A stretch of 64,000 nt of DNA from Hyphomicrobiales bacterium (lineage in GTDB: Bacteria > Pseudomonadota > Alphaproteobacteria > Rhizobiales > Beijerinckiaceae). Of the stretch, positions 43,704-52,102 are shown one piece after another (position 1 is the first letter of the stretch; each line of letters opens with the position of its first letter). The stretch is taken from the NCBI GenBank assembly GCA_017302635.1, contig JAFLCX010000001.1, positions 496,001 through 560,000 of the forward strand. The letters run 5' to 3'. The notes beneath the pieces are model-generated. The model did no database searches. It had not been told where the DNA came from and worked only from the letters and a program-made list of their open reading frames with translations. The position numbers and the translations under genes were made by a program.

Positions 43704-44459
43704 ATGCTGAAATCCCTGTGGCGCAGCCGCTTTGTGCAGCAGAGTCTGGGGAGCCTGATGGCTCTCTACCTGCGCCTCGTGCAGCGCACGAGCCCGATGA
43801 CCATCATTCCGCCCGACGCCTACCGGGCCATGGATGAAACCGGTCCGGTCATCCTCACCATGTGGCATGGCCAGCACTTCATGCAGACGTTTGGCCTCCG
43901 GGCCGGTGACCGCGTTCATGTGATGATCTCGCGCCACGGCGATGGCGAGGTGAACGCGATTGCCGCCGAGAAACTCGGCATGGGCATTGTGCGGGGCTCC
44001 GGCGCGCAACGCACCGATCAGGTGAGGAAACGCGGCGGCGTGCAGGCCCTGCGCGCGCTGCTTTCGTTGCTCGAAAAGGGCGATCATGTCTCGATGACAG
44101 CCGATGTGCCCAAAGTCAGCCGCGTCGCGGGGGAAGGCATCATCCTGCTCGCGCAGCTTTCGGGCCGGCCAATCATCCCGGCCGGGATTGTCTCCTCGCG
44201 CCGCATCGATTTCAAGTCCTGGGATGCTGCAAGCCTCGGGCTGCCTTTCGGCCGGATCGCCTTGGTCGTGGGAACACCGATCGAGGTGCCGCGGCAAGCC
44301 GATGATGCCACCCGCGAGCAAGCGCGTCGCGCGCTCGAGATTGAACTCGATCGGGTTTATGCCCAGGCCTATCGTGCGCTCGGACAGGACGATCCGGGAG
44401 CCAATCGTGAGGGGGTGCGCGAGGCACGGGAGCGAAAGGCAACCGGGGCTGCGGCATGA
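43704..44459 (+). CDS. DUF374 lysophospholipid acyltransferase family protein
   Basis: A 251-residue membrane-associated protein. After an N-terminal hydrophobic/amphipathic part it has ILTMWHGQHFMQTF, with the histidine expected at the active site of this family, then SRHGDGEVNAIAAEKLGMGIVRGS and TADVPKVSRVAGEGIILLAQLSG, the conserved DUF374 blocks. It probably transfers an acyl chain in lipid A or phospholipid synthesis. It starts ten bases after the DUF4170 gene and its stop overlaps waaA by four bases. Confidence 0.87.
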   Translation: MLKSLWRSRFVQQSLGSLMALYLRLVQRTSPMTIIPPDAYRAMDETGPVILTMWHGQHFMQTFGLRAGDRVHVMISRHGDGEVNAIAAEKLGMGIVRGSGAQRTDQVRKRGGVQALRALLSLLEKGDHVSMTADVPKVSRVAGEGIILLAQLSGRPIIPAGIVSSRRIDFKSWDAASLGLPFGRIALVVGTPIEVPRQADDATREQARRALEIELDRVYAQAYRALGQDDPGANREGVREARERKATGAAA

Positions 44460-45730
44460 AAAACCTGCCCGCCACTTTGCGCGCCTATCGCCTGTTCAGC
44501 TATGGCGCAGCGCCGTTTCTGCCGTTTCTTCTCCGTCGCCGCCTGAAGCGCGGCAAGGAAGACGCGGCGCGCCTGAACGAGCGCCTCGGGCGACCGAGCC
44601 GCCCGCGCCCCGAAGGCCGGCTGATCTGGCTGCACGGCGCGAGCGTGGGTGAGACCATGTCGATCCTGCCGCTGGTCGAGCGCCTCGTGGCTTACGGAGC
44701 CGTGATGCTGACGACCGGAACCGTAACCTCAGCGAAGCTCGTGGAAAGCCGCTTGCCCGCGGGCGCGTTTCACCAGTTTGTGCCGCTCGACAGCCCCGGC
44801 GCGGTGGCGCGGTTTTTCGCGCATTGGAAGCCTGATCTCGGCCTGCTGTGCGAATCCGAACTCTGGCCGAACCTGATCATCGAGGCGCATCGGCAAGGTA
44901 TATCGCTCGGGATCATCAACGGGCGGATGTCGGATCGGTCATTCCGGCGCTGGTCGAAACTTCGCGGGTTCATCCGGGCCTTGCTGGCGCCGCTCGCTTT
45001 CTGCTCGGCGCAGAGCGAGGGCGATGCCGAGCGCTATCGCGCGCTCGGCGCTTCTTCGATCTCGCCCGGCAATCTCAAATTCGATGTGCCGCCGCTGCCC
45101 TTTTCTGCCGATGAATTCACAAGCCTTCGAACGCAGATTGGCGCGCGCCCCGTTCTTGTGGCCGCGAGCACGCATCCGGGCGAAGAGAGCCAGGTCATCG
45201 AGGCGGCAAGAGCCATCGCGCCGGATATCCCGGATCTCCTCACGATCCTTGTTCCGCGCCACCCGCAACGCGGGGAGGAGATCGCGAGCCTGTTGCGCGA
45301 GATTGGCATCCCGCCTCTGCGCCGCAGCCTCGGCGCGGAGCCTGAGAAGAGTGTGCCCTTCTACATCGCCGACACTTTGGGCGAGCTCGGGCTGTTCTAC
45401 CGGCTCGGTACTCTGGCACTGATCGGCGGATCGCTGGTCGAGCATGGCGGGCATAATCCCATCGAGGCGATCAAATGCGGCTGCCCCTGCATTTCCGGAC
45501 CGCATATCGACAATTTCAAGGATGTTTTTGCCGATCTCGTCACGGAGGAAGGCACGAAGCTGTTTGCGCCGGGTGAGACACTGGCCGACGGGCTTCGCCA
45601 CCTGCTGGATGACCCCGACGCAAGAAGCGTACTCCATGCGAAAGCCTCGAAGGCCCTTGCCCAACATGAGGGCGCGCTGGAGCGCACGATTGCGGCTCTG
45701 GCCCCGTTGCTAAAGCCGGGAGGCCGTTGA
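44456..45730 (+). CDS. waaA: 3-deoxy-D-manno-octulosonic acid (Kdo) transferase
   Basis: Adds Kdo to lipid A precursor, the first sugar of the LPS core. The 424-residue GT30 enzyme has an N-terminal membrane-binding helix, IWLHGASVGETMS, TTGTVTSAKLVESRLP, ESELWPNLIIEAHRQG and a C-terminal GGSLVEHGGHNPIEAIKCGCP with the nucleotide-sugar site. All family marks are in order and the length is normal. It stands between the acyltransferase and lpxK with overlaps on both sides (ATGA and TGATG). Confidence 0.95.
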   Translation: MKNLPATLRAYRLFSYGAAPFLPFLLRRRLKRGKEDAARLNERLGRPSRPRPEGRLIWLHGASVGETMSILPLVERLVAYGAVMLTTGTVTSAKLVESRLPAGAFHQFVPLDSPGAVARFFAHWKPDLGLLCESELWPNLIIEAHRQGISLGIINGRMSDRSFRRWSKLRGFIRALLAPLAFCSAQSEGDAERYRALGASSISPGNLKFDVPPLPFSADEFTSLRTQIGARPVLVAASTHPGEESQVIEAARAIAPDIPDLLTILVPRHPQRGEEIASLLREIGIPPLRRSLGAEPEKSVPFYIADTLGELGLFYRLGTLALIGGSLVEHGGHNPIEAIKCGCPCISGPHIDNFKDVFADLVTEEGTKLFAPGETLADGLRHLLDDPDARSVLHAKASKALAQHEGALERTIAALAPLLKPGGR

Positions 45731-46746
45731 TGCGCATGCCGGAGTTCTGGTCCAGGCAGCGGAGCCTTACGGCGCAGCTCCTCGCGCCTCTCGGCTGGCT
45801 CTATGGGCGCATCACCCTCGCACGACTGAAACGGCGGGGGGAAAAACTTTCGGTCCCGGTGATCGCGATCGGCAACTTCACAGCCGGCGGAGCGGGCAAA
45901 ACGCCGGTGACGCTCGCCATTGCCTCGGCACTCGCGAAGCGGGGTGTCAGGCCCTTTGTCGTCTCGCGCGGCTACGGCGGCAGCGAGAGCGGACCCTATC
46001 GCGTTGATCCCTTGCGGGATTCGTCGGCGCGCGTCGGCGACGAGCCCTTGATGATGGCGCGCTCTTTCCCTGTGATTGTCTCTCGCGACAGGGCACGAGG
46101 CGGGAAACTCGCCCTGGCGCAGGGCGCGGATGTGATCCTGCTCGATGACGCCTTGCAAAATCCGGATCTCGAAAAAGACTTCACGCTCGGTGTTGTCGAC
46201 GGAGGCTTCGGCTTCGGTAACGGCTTCTGCGTTCCAGCCGGTCCCTTGCGTGCTCCGCTCGCGCCGATGCTCGCGAGGGTGGACGCAACCTTGGTGATCG
46301 GAGCCGACGCCGCGAAATCGCGCGATGCCCTTGCCGGCAAACCGTGCTTCTCGGCCTCGATACACGTCGGCAGCGGATTGAAATCCACTCTGCGCGGCCA
46401 GCGTGTTCTGGCCTATTGCGGCATCGGCCGCCCGGAAAAATTCGGCGAGACCCTGCGCGAATGCGGCGCCGAGATCGCGACCCTTCTCGCCTATGGCGAT
46501 CATCACGCCTTCACCGAAGACGATGCCGCGCACATCCTCTCCGAAGCGATCCGCCTGCGCGCCCGCCCGGTGACGACCGAGAAAGACGCCGCCCGCCTCG
46601 TCGGAAGCGTGACCCTCGAGAAACTGAAGGCTGCAAGCCTCGTCGTGCCGATCCGGATTGCCCCGCCCGATGAGCTTCTGGCGATGATTTATCGCGCGGC
46701 GGCCTCTTCGGCGAGCCGAGCCAGCACGGCCTCGGGCGAGGAATAA
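45730..46746 (+). CDS. lpxK: Tetraacyldisaccharide 4'-kinase
   Basis: Phosphorylates the lipid A disaccharide at the 4' position. The 338-residue protein has the early amphipathic helix, the P-loop GNFTAGGAGKTPVTLAIA, the RGYGGSESGPYRVD block, DEPLMMARSFPVIVSRDRA, and VILLDDALQNPDLEKD (Asp-rich catalytic part), then CGIGRPEKF and YGDHHAFTEDDA near the end. Starts at the ATG overlapping the waaA stop. Its last 58 bases are overlapped by the convergent DUF2093 gene. Confidence 0.95.
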   Translation: MRMPEFWSRQRSLTAQLLAPLGWLYGRITLARLKRRGEKLSVPVIAIGNFTAGGAGKTPVTLAIASALAKRGVRPFVVSRGYGGSESGPYRVDPLRDSSARVGDEPLMMARSFPVIVSRDRARGGKLALAQGADVILLDDALQNPDLEKDFTLGVVDGGFGFGNGFCVPAGPLRAPLAPMLARVDATLVIGADAAKSRDALAGKPCFSASIHVGSGLKSTLRGQRVLAYCGIGRPEKFGETLRECGAEIATLLAYGDHHAFTEDDAAHILSEAIRLRARPVTTEKDAARLVGSVTLEKLKAASLVVPIRIAPPDELLAMIYRAAASSASRASTASGEE

Positions 46747-46904
46747 GCTTCCTGCCTCTCGGCGCTCCAGTAACGCAGATCCTCGATCTGGATCGGGTTG
46801 CCGGTCACCCCGCACCGCACGAACGTGCCCTGCCGCAACACACGGTAATCGCTGTTCGAATATTCGAGAACGGCTTCGGTGCCGAAGGCGGGCGGGCGCA
46901 GCAT
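46689..46904 (-). CDS. DUF2093 protein
   Basis: A 71-residue protein that matches the DUF2093 type found in alphaproteobacteria: YSNSDYRVLRQGTFVRCGVTG and IQIEDLRYWSAERQEAYSSPE are the conserved pieces (cores DYRVLRQG and IEDLRYWS). Function unknown. It converges with lpxK and overlaps its 3' end by 58 bases, an unusual but not rare arrangement. Separated from xseA by 53 bases and downstream of it on the same strand. Confidence 0.82.
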   Translation of the reverse strand: MLRPPAFGTEAVLEYSNSDYRVLRQGTFVRCGVTGNPIQIEDLRYWSAERQEAYSSPEAVLARLAEEAAAR

Positions 46905-46957
46905 CGCGATACTCCTGTCGCGCCATACCTAGCGGAGAGCAACGGCCCAAGGCAACA

Positions 46958-48490
46958 TCAGAACAGGCTGCCCTGATCCGGACCGGGCCTAGGCCGTGCC
47001 GAGCGCGCAGGCGCTTTTCCGCCCTCTGTTGCAGCGCCAGCGCCGGGTGTGACGTCGATCGTGCCATCGGCAAATTCAAGGCTCAGGCGGCTCTCGGCAC
47101 CGGCCAGAACGGCGGAACGCAACGGCTCGTTCGATGCGTTCCGGACCACGACATAGCCGCGACCCAGCACCTGCTTGTAGCCCAGAGCGCCAAGCAGCTT
47201 CCCAGCCTTGCCGAGGCGGTCGGACTGCTGCTGCCAAAGGAGTTTCGGCGCACGCCGAAGCCTTTCGGCCAGAGCATCGAGCCGGGTTCTGCCCTGCAAT
47301 TGATCGCGCCGCGCGAGCGTGATGCGATTGGCAAGCGCAATCGGCAGGCGCGCTTCCAGCCCCTTGAGGCGCTCGGCCATCCGCGCGAGCCTCGCCTCGG
47401 GGCGTTGCGCCGAGAGACGCCGCGCAAGAGCCAGCAAGGCCATTTCTTTGGAATTCCGGCTTGAGCGGATCGCGCCATCGCGCTTGGCGATGGTCAGGTC
47501 GAGCCGCTGCTGCGGGCTCTCTATCAGCCTTGCGGCATCCGGCAAGGCCCGGATGAGCGCTGAATAATCGCGCCGCAACCGGTCGCGCAGGCGCAAGATA
47601 CCCCCGGCGAGCCGCGCGCCCCGATCACGCAACATGTGCAGGAGGTCTGCCCGCACAGGCACGGCCAGTTCGGCAGCGGCGGTGGGCGTTGGCGCGCGGA
47701 CATCGGCCACAAGGTCGAGAAGCGTCCAGTCCGTCTCGTGTCCCACGGCCGAGATCAGCGGAATGTGGCATTCCGCTGCGGCGCGGATGACGATTTCCTC
47801 GTTGAAGCTCCACAGGTCTTCGAGCGAACCGCCGCCACGCGCCACGATCAGCACATCGGGGCGGGTGATATGCCCGGCACCTCCGCCCTTGGGAGCAACG
47901 GGCAACGCGCTGAACCCGCGAATGGCGGCGGCCACCTCTTCCGCCGAGCCCTCGCCCTGCACACGTACAGGCCAGAGCAGCACATCTCTTGGAAAGCGGT
48001 CGGAAAGGCGGTGGATCATGTCGCGAATCACCGCGCCTGTTGGCGACGTGATGATGCCAATGACGCGCGGCAGGTAAGGCAGGCGCCTCTTGCGCGCGTC
48101 GTCAAACAATCCTTCGGCCGTGAGCTTGCGGCGGCGTTCCTCGAGCAGCGCCATGAGAGCGCCGACGCCAGCGGGCTCGATGGCTTCCACGATGATCTGA
48201 TAGGTCGATTTGCCCGGAAAGGTCGTGATGCGCCCTGTGGCGACGACTTCCAAACCTTCTTCGGGACGGAACTTCAGCTTTCCGAACACGCCTTTCCAGA
48301 TGACGGCGTCGATTTTCGCGTTCTGATCCTTGATCGAGAAGTAGACATGGCCGCTTGAATGCGGGCCACGATAACCCGAAATCTCGCCGCGCAGGCGCAC
48401 GTGCCCGAAAGCATCTTCAAGCGTGCGCTTGAGCGCTCCGGCGAGATCGGAAACCGAATATTCCGGCGTGTTGTTGGGAATGTCATCCAT
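46958..48490 (-). CDS. xseA: Exodeoxyribonuclease VII large subunit
   Basis: Large subunit of the nuclease that degrades single-stranded DNA in both directions, in mismatch repair and recombination. The 510-residue protein has an OB-fold N-terminus (EYSVSDLAGALKRTLEDAFGHVRLRGEISG), the catalytic domain with IGIITSPTGAVIRDM, DVLIVARGGGSLEDLWSFNEE and ISAVGHETDWTLLD, then a coiled-coil region and a C-terminal segment LGRGYVVVRN. Length and order are normal. Small subunit xseB is not in the window. Divergent from purD over 78 bases. Confidence 0.96.
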   Translation of the reverse strand: MDDIPNNTPEYSVSDLAGALKRTLEDAFGHVRLRGEISGYRGPHSSGHVYFSIKDQNAKIDAVIWKGVFGKLKFRPEEGLEVVATGRITTFPGKSTYQIIVEAIEPAGVGALMALLEERRRKLTAEGLFDDARKRRLPYLPRVIGIITSPTGAVIRDMIHRLSDRFPRDVLLWPVRVQGEGSAEEVAAAIRGFSALPVAPKGGGAGHITRPDVLIVARGGGSLEDLWSFNEEIVIRAAAECHIPLISAVGHETDWTLLDLVADVRAPTPTAAAELAVPVRADLLHMLRDRGARLAGGILRLRDRLRRDYSALIRALPDAARLIESPQQRLDLTIAKRDGAIRSSRNSKEMALLALARRLSAQRPEARLARMAERLKGLEARLPIALANRITLARRDQLQGRTRLDALAERLRRAPKLLWQQQSDRLGKAGKLLGALGYKQVLGRGYVVVRNASNEPLRSAVLAGAESRLSLEFADGTIDVTPGAGAATEGGKAPARSARPRPGPDQGSLF

Positions 48491-48568
48491 GCAAGGGGGA
48501 GTGTAGAGATTGCCTCACCGCAATGCTACAGCGGGCGCGATGTTTCGACAGGCGAATGGAGAATGAGC

Positions 48569-49837
48569 ATGCGGGTTCTGCTGATCGGCGGTGGCGGGCG
48601 CGAACACGCTTTGGCCTGGGCGATTTCCGCGAGTCCGCTGCTCGACAAGCTCTTCATCGCGCCGGGCAACCCGGGCATGGAGAAGCTCGGCACGCTGGTG
48701 CCCTTGAAGCTCGATGACCATGCCAGCATCGTGAACTTCGCGACCGACAATCGCATCGATCTCGTGGTGGTGGGGCCGGAAGCGCCGCTGGTCGCAGGAC
48801 TCGCGGATGTGCTGGTCGCTGCCGGTATCCGGGTGTTCGGCCCCTCGAAAGCAGCGGCGCAACTCGAGGGATCGAAGGATTTCACCAAATCGGTCGCGAT
48901 GGCAGCGGGTGCACCCACGGCCGCCTATGAGACCTTCACCGACCTCGCTTCGGCGATTGCCTATGTGAAAAGGCAGGGCGCGCCCATTGTCGTGAAATAT
49001 GACGGGCTCATGGCCGGCAAGGGTGTCACGGTTGCTGAAACAGTCGATGAAGCGGTCGCGGCTCTCGAAGCGCTCTATGCGAGCGAGCCAGAAGCTCGCG
49101 TGGTGATCGAGGAATGTCTCTTCGGCGAGGAGGCGAGCTATTTCTGCCTCGTGGATGGCGAAAATGTTCTGCCCTTCGGCGCGGCGCAGGATCACAAGCG
49201 CGCCTTTGATGGCGACAAGGGCCCGAACACGGGCGGCATGGGTGTTTATTCGCCCCCGCCCGTTTTCACGCCGGCGATCGAACAACGCGCTCTCGAAGAG
49301 ATCGTGAAACCGGTCGCACGCGAGATGGTGAAACGCGGTTCGCCCTATCGTGGTGTGCTGTTTGTCGGATTGATGATCGGGCCGGGTGGGCCCAAGCTCA
49401 TCGAGTTCAACTGTCGCTTCGGCGACCCCGAATGCCAGGTGCTGATGCTGCGCCTGAAGGATGATGTCCTCACCCTGCTCGACGGTGTGGCGCGCGGCCA
49501 GCTGAAGTTTCTCTCGGCCCGCTTCCGGCCTGAACATGCTGTGGGAGTCGTGATGGCGACAAAGGGTTACCCCGGAGCATATCCCTCCGGCACTCCGATT
49601 TCCGGCATCGAGGAGGCCGACAAGATGCCCGGCGCGATCGTGTTCCACGCAGGCACGAAAGGCCGCGCGGGCGAGATCGTCTCGGCAGGCGGGCGCGTGC
49701 TGACGGTGTGCGCGACGGGGATCGACCTGATCGAGGCCCGCAAACGCACCTATGATGCGATTGAAAAAATCGACTGGGCGCAAGGTTTCTACCGCACCGA
49801 TATCGGGGCGAAGGGCCTCGCCCATCTGAAGAGCTGA
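48569..49837 (+). CDS. purD: Phosphoribosylamine-glycine ligase
   Basis: Second step of purine synthesis (GAR synthetase), an ATP-grasp enzyme. The 422-residue protein begins MRVLLIGGGGREHALAWAI and has VVVGPEAPLVAGLAD, the ATP-grasp loops IVVKYDGLMAGKGVTVAE and GAAQDHKRAFDGDKGPNTGGMG, and LIEFNCRFGDPECQ. Glycine is a substrate, so the enzyme draws on the same pool that the gcv riboswitch senses. ATG at 48569 is used; ATG 48563 is also possible but lies two bases from GGAGA. Confidence 0.97.
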   Translation: MRVLLIGGGGREHALAWAISASPLLDKLFIAPGNPGMEKLGTLVPLKLDDHASIVNFATDNRIDLVVVGPEAPLVAGLADVLVAAGIRVFGPSKAAAQLEGSKDFTKSVAMAAGAPTAAYETFTDLASAIAYVKRQGAPIVVKYDGLMAGKGVTVAETVDEAVAALEALYASEPEARVVIEECLFGEEASYFCLVDGENVLPFGAAQDHKRAFDGDKGPNTGGMGVYSPPPVFTPAIEQRALEEIVKPVAREMVKRGSPYRGVLFVGLMIGPGGPKLIEFNCRFGDPECQVLMLRLKDDVLTLLDGVARGQLKFLSARFRPEHAVGVVMATKGYPGAYPSGTPISGIEEADKMPGAIVFHAGTKGRAGEIVSAGGRVLTVCATGIDLIEARKRTYDAIEKIDWAQGFYRTDIGAKGLAHLKS

Positions 49838-49840
49838 ACC

Positions 49841-50737
49841 ATGAGCGACCTCGCCGATCTTTTCCCCGGATTTTCGAGCCATCACATTGGCACGCCGAAC
49901 GGGCATGTTTTCGCGCGGGTAAAGGGCGACGGCGAACCCCTGATCCTCGTGCACGGCTTTCCGCAGACTCATGTGATGTGGCATAAAATTGCGCCGGAAC
50001 TCGCGAAAACCCGTCGCGTGATCGCATTCGATCTGCGCGGCTACGGCTGGTCGTCTGTCGTCAAGGAGAGTCGGGGTGGCTCGGGCTATTCGAAACGCGC
50101 GATGGGCGAGGATATCCTCTCGATCGCCGATGAATTTGGCCTCACGCAGTTCACGTTGCTTGGGCATGATCGCGGTGCGCGGGTGAGCTATCGCTTCGCG
50201 CTCGATCATCCGGGTCGGGTGAAGAAGCTCGCGCTTCTCGACATCATCCCCACCTATCAGGTCTGGGACCGGATGAACGCCGAGGCCGCGATGCGCGTCT
50301 ACCATTGGCCGTTTCTGGCACAGGCTGAGCCGATCCCTGAAACCCTGATCGGGGCTGACCCGCGCATGTGGCAGGAGAGCTGCCTTGCAGGCTGGACTGC
50401 GGCAAAAGACCTGAAAAGCTTCGATGGCCGCGCGCTGAGCCACTATCGCGCGTTTTTCAACGATCCGAGCCGCATCCACGCGACCTGCGAGGATTACCGC
50501 GCCGGTGCCACGATCGACCTCGCGCATGATCGCGAGAGCCTTGCCAAGGGCGAGACCATCACATGCCCCACTTTGGTGCTCTGGGGCGAGAAAGGCATCC
50601 CGGCCGGCAAATCCTCGCCACTCGATGCCTGGAAGGCACTCGCGCCCAAAGCGATCGGCCAGGCCATCCACGCGGGGCATTTCCTGCCGGAGGAAAACCC
50701 TGACGATACGCTCGCAGCGCTGAAGGCTTTCTTGTGA
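49841..50737 (+). CDS. Fluoroacetate (haloacetate) dehalogenase
   Basis: A 298-residue alpha/beta hydrolase with an aspartate nucleophile. It shows HGFPQTHVMWHKIAPEL, the elbow LLGHDRGARVSYR (Asp110, Arg111, Arg114), Asp134 in LLDIIPT, His155-Trp156 in VYHWPFLAQ, Trp185, Tyr219 in EDYRAGATIDL and His280 in AGHFLPEE. As I recall, these residue numbers are the same as in the characterised fluoroacetate dehalogenase RPA1163 of Rhodopseudomonas palustris: Asp110 attacks, Asp134/His280 hydrolyse, Arg111/Arg114 hold the carboxylate and His155/Trp156/Tyr219 take the halide. So a C-F-cleaving haloacetate dehalogenase is likely. Three bases after purD and overlapping the patatin gene by four. Confidence 0.85.
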   Translation: MSDLADLFPGFSSHHIGTPNGHVFARVKGDGEPLILVHGFPQTHVMWHKIAPELAKTRRVIAFDLRGYGWSSVVKESRGGSGYSKRAMGEDILSIADEFGLTQFTLLGHDRGARVSYRFALDHPGRVKKLALLDIIPTYQVWDRMNAEAAMRVYHWPFLAQAEPIPETLIGADPRMWQESCLAGWTAAKDLKSFDGRALSHYRAFFNDPSRIHATCEDYRAGATIDLAHDRESLAKGETITCPTLVLWGEKGIPAGKSSPLDAWKALAPKAIGQAIHAGHFLPEENPDDTLAALKAFL

Positions 50738-51606
50738 GTGACGGCTCGCCCCGCATCGGCCTTGTGCTCGGCAGCGGCGGCGCGCGCGGATTGGCGCATC
50801 TGGTGGCGTTCGAAACTTTTGACCGGCTCGGGATCAAGCCGGTGGAAATCGCCGGAGCCTCCATCGGAGCGGTTCTTGGTGCAGCTTACGCGGCAGGCTT
50901 TTCCGGCAAGGCCTTGCGCGCACACGCTCTGCGCGATTTTCGCGATCGTGCGGAGGTGATGTCGCGCCTGTTCAAGGCGCGGGTGGGCCGGATTTCCGAT
51001 TTCTGGAAACAGGGTCTTGCCAACCCGGTGCTGATTGATGCCGTCGCGACACTGGAAAAATTTCTTCCGGCACCACTCCCCTCGCGCTTCGAGGATCTCG
51101 ACATTCCGCTATCGGTGATTGCCGCCGATCTGCATCGGATGGAGCGGGTGGTCTTCACCGAAGGCTTGCTGGTGCCGGCTGTTGCGGCCTCGATGGCCAT
51201 CCCCGGCCTTGTGCGCCCGGTGGTGCATGAGGGGCGCGTGCTGGTGGATGGCGGAGCGGTGGACCCGCTGCCGATCCGCGCCATCCGCCAGCCGGTCGAT
51301 CTCATCCTCGCAATTGATATCTCCCGTGCCGCCGCGCGCGAGGAAACCGAGGCCATTCCTGGCATGGTCGAGGTGGTGACCCGTGCCTTCGACCTCATGC
51401 AATCCTCGCTGATTGATGTGCAGCACCATGTGCCGCCCGCACCACTTTACCGGATCAAGGCGAAGGTCGAGAATTTCGGCGCACTTGATTTCTTCGCGGC
51501 GAAGAAAATCCTGACGGCCGCCGAGCCCATCGCGGCCGAAATCGAGGCGATTCTCAACGCTGTAACCCACGCTAAACGGCTCGTTTCTCCCGAAAGAAAG
51601 CCCTGA
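50734..51606 (+). CDS. Patatin-like phospholipase family protein
   Basis: A 290-residue lipid hydrolase with the patatin Ser-Asp dyad: oxyanion loop GLVLGSGGARGLAH, nucleophile in GASIGAVLGAAYAAG (G-x-S-x-G) and the Asp in VDGGAVDPLP. No signal peptide; such proteins act at membranes on phospholipids or acyl-proteins in the cytoplasm. Uses a GTG start whose first bases are the stop of the dehalogenase gene (GTGA overlap). Its last 35 bases overlap the convergent tadA gene. Confidence 0.88.
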   Translation: MSDGSPRIGLVLGSGGARGLAHLVAFETFDRLGIKPVEIAGASIGAVLGAAYAAGFSGKALRAHALRDFRDRAEVMSRLFKARVGRISDFWKQGLANPVLIDAVATLEKFLPAPLPSRFEDLDIPLSVIAADLHRMERVVFTEGLLVPAVAASMAIPGLVRPVVHEGRVLVDGGAVDPLPIRAIRQPVDLILAIDISRAAAREETEAIPGMVEVVTRAFDLMQSSLIDVQHHVPPAPLYRIKAKVENFGALDFFAAKKILTAAEPIAAEIEAILNAVTHAKRLVSPERKP

Positions 51607-52033
51607 GCAATCCAGCCGCTTCACTCTCGCGGATACCGGAATAGACCTCCGGCGCGTGGTGGCAGGTCGAGTGCGAGAACACACGCGGGCCGTGCTCGAC
51701 GCCACCGCTTTTGGGATCGGATGCCGAATAATAGAGCCGGCGCAGGCGCGCGTAGGAAATCGCGGCGGCGCACATCGGGCAGGGTTCGAGCGTAACGTAG
51801 AGATCGCAATCGCCGATGCGCTCCGAGCCCAGCTTTTCGCAAGCGATGCGGATTGCCAGCATCTCGGCATGGGCGGTGGGATCGTTGAGTTCACGCGTGC
51901 GGTTTCCGGCCGAGGCAATGAGCGCGCCATCCCGCAGGATCGACGCGCCGATCGGCACCTCACCGCGCACACCCGCTGCATGGGCCTCGGCGAAAGCCGC
52001 ATCGAACCCGTTGCTGCCGCCTCGCTTTTGCAT
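51572..52033 (-). CDS. tadA: tRNA-specific adenosine deaminase
   Basis: Makes inosine at position 34 of tRNA-Arg(ACG). The 153-residue protein has the zinc motif HAEMLAIRIACEKLG (His-Ala-Glu with the catalytic Glu), the two cysteines in TLEPCPMCAAAISYARL, and the family start FAEAHAAGVRGEVPIGA. Start at 52033 is the beginning of the family region; the same frame runs on upstream for about 2.7 kb, but that part is only antisense to rluB. Overlaps the patatin 3' end by 35 bases. Confidence 0.94.
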   Translation of the reverse strand: MQKRGGSNGFDAAFAEAHAAGVRGEVPIGASILRDGALIASAGNRTRELNDPTAHAEMLAIRIACEKLGSERIGDCDLYVTLEPCPMCAAAISYARLRRLYYSASDPKSGGVEHGPRVFSHSTCHHAPEVYSGIRESEAAGLLRAFFREKRAV

Positions 52034-52102
52034 GGCAGACCCCGCGCAAACTTTCCTCGCCCGGCCCTCGCTAAGCCGTGGAGCTTCTGATACGAGGGCG
52101 CG

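Noticed and set aside
48515-50680. 721-residue minus-strand open frame
   Set aside because: It runs antisense through purD and the dehalogenase gene, both of which have complete families on the plus strand.
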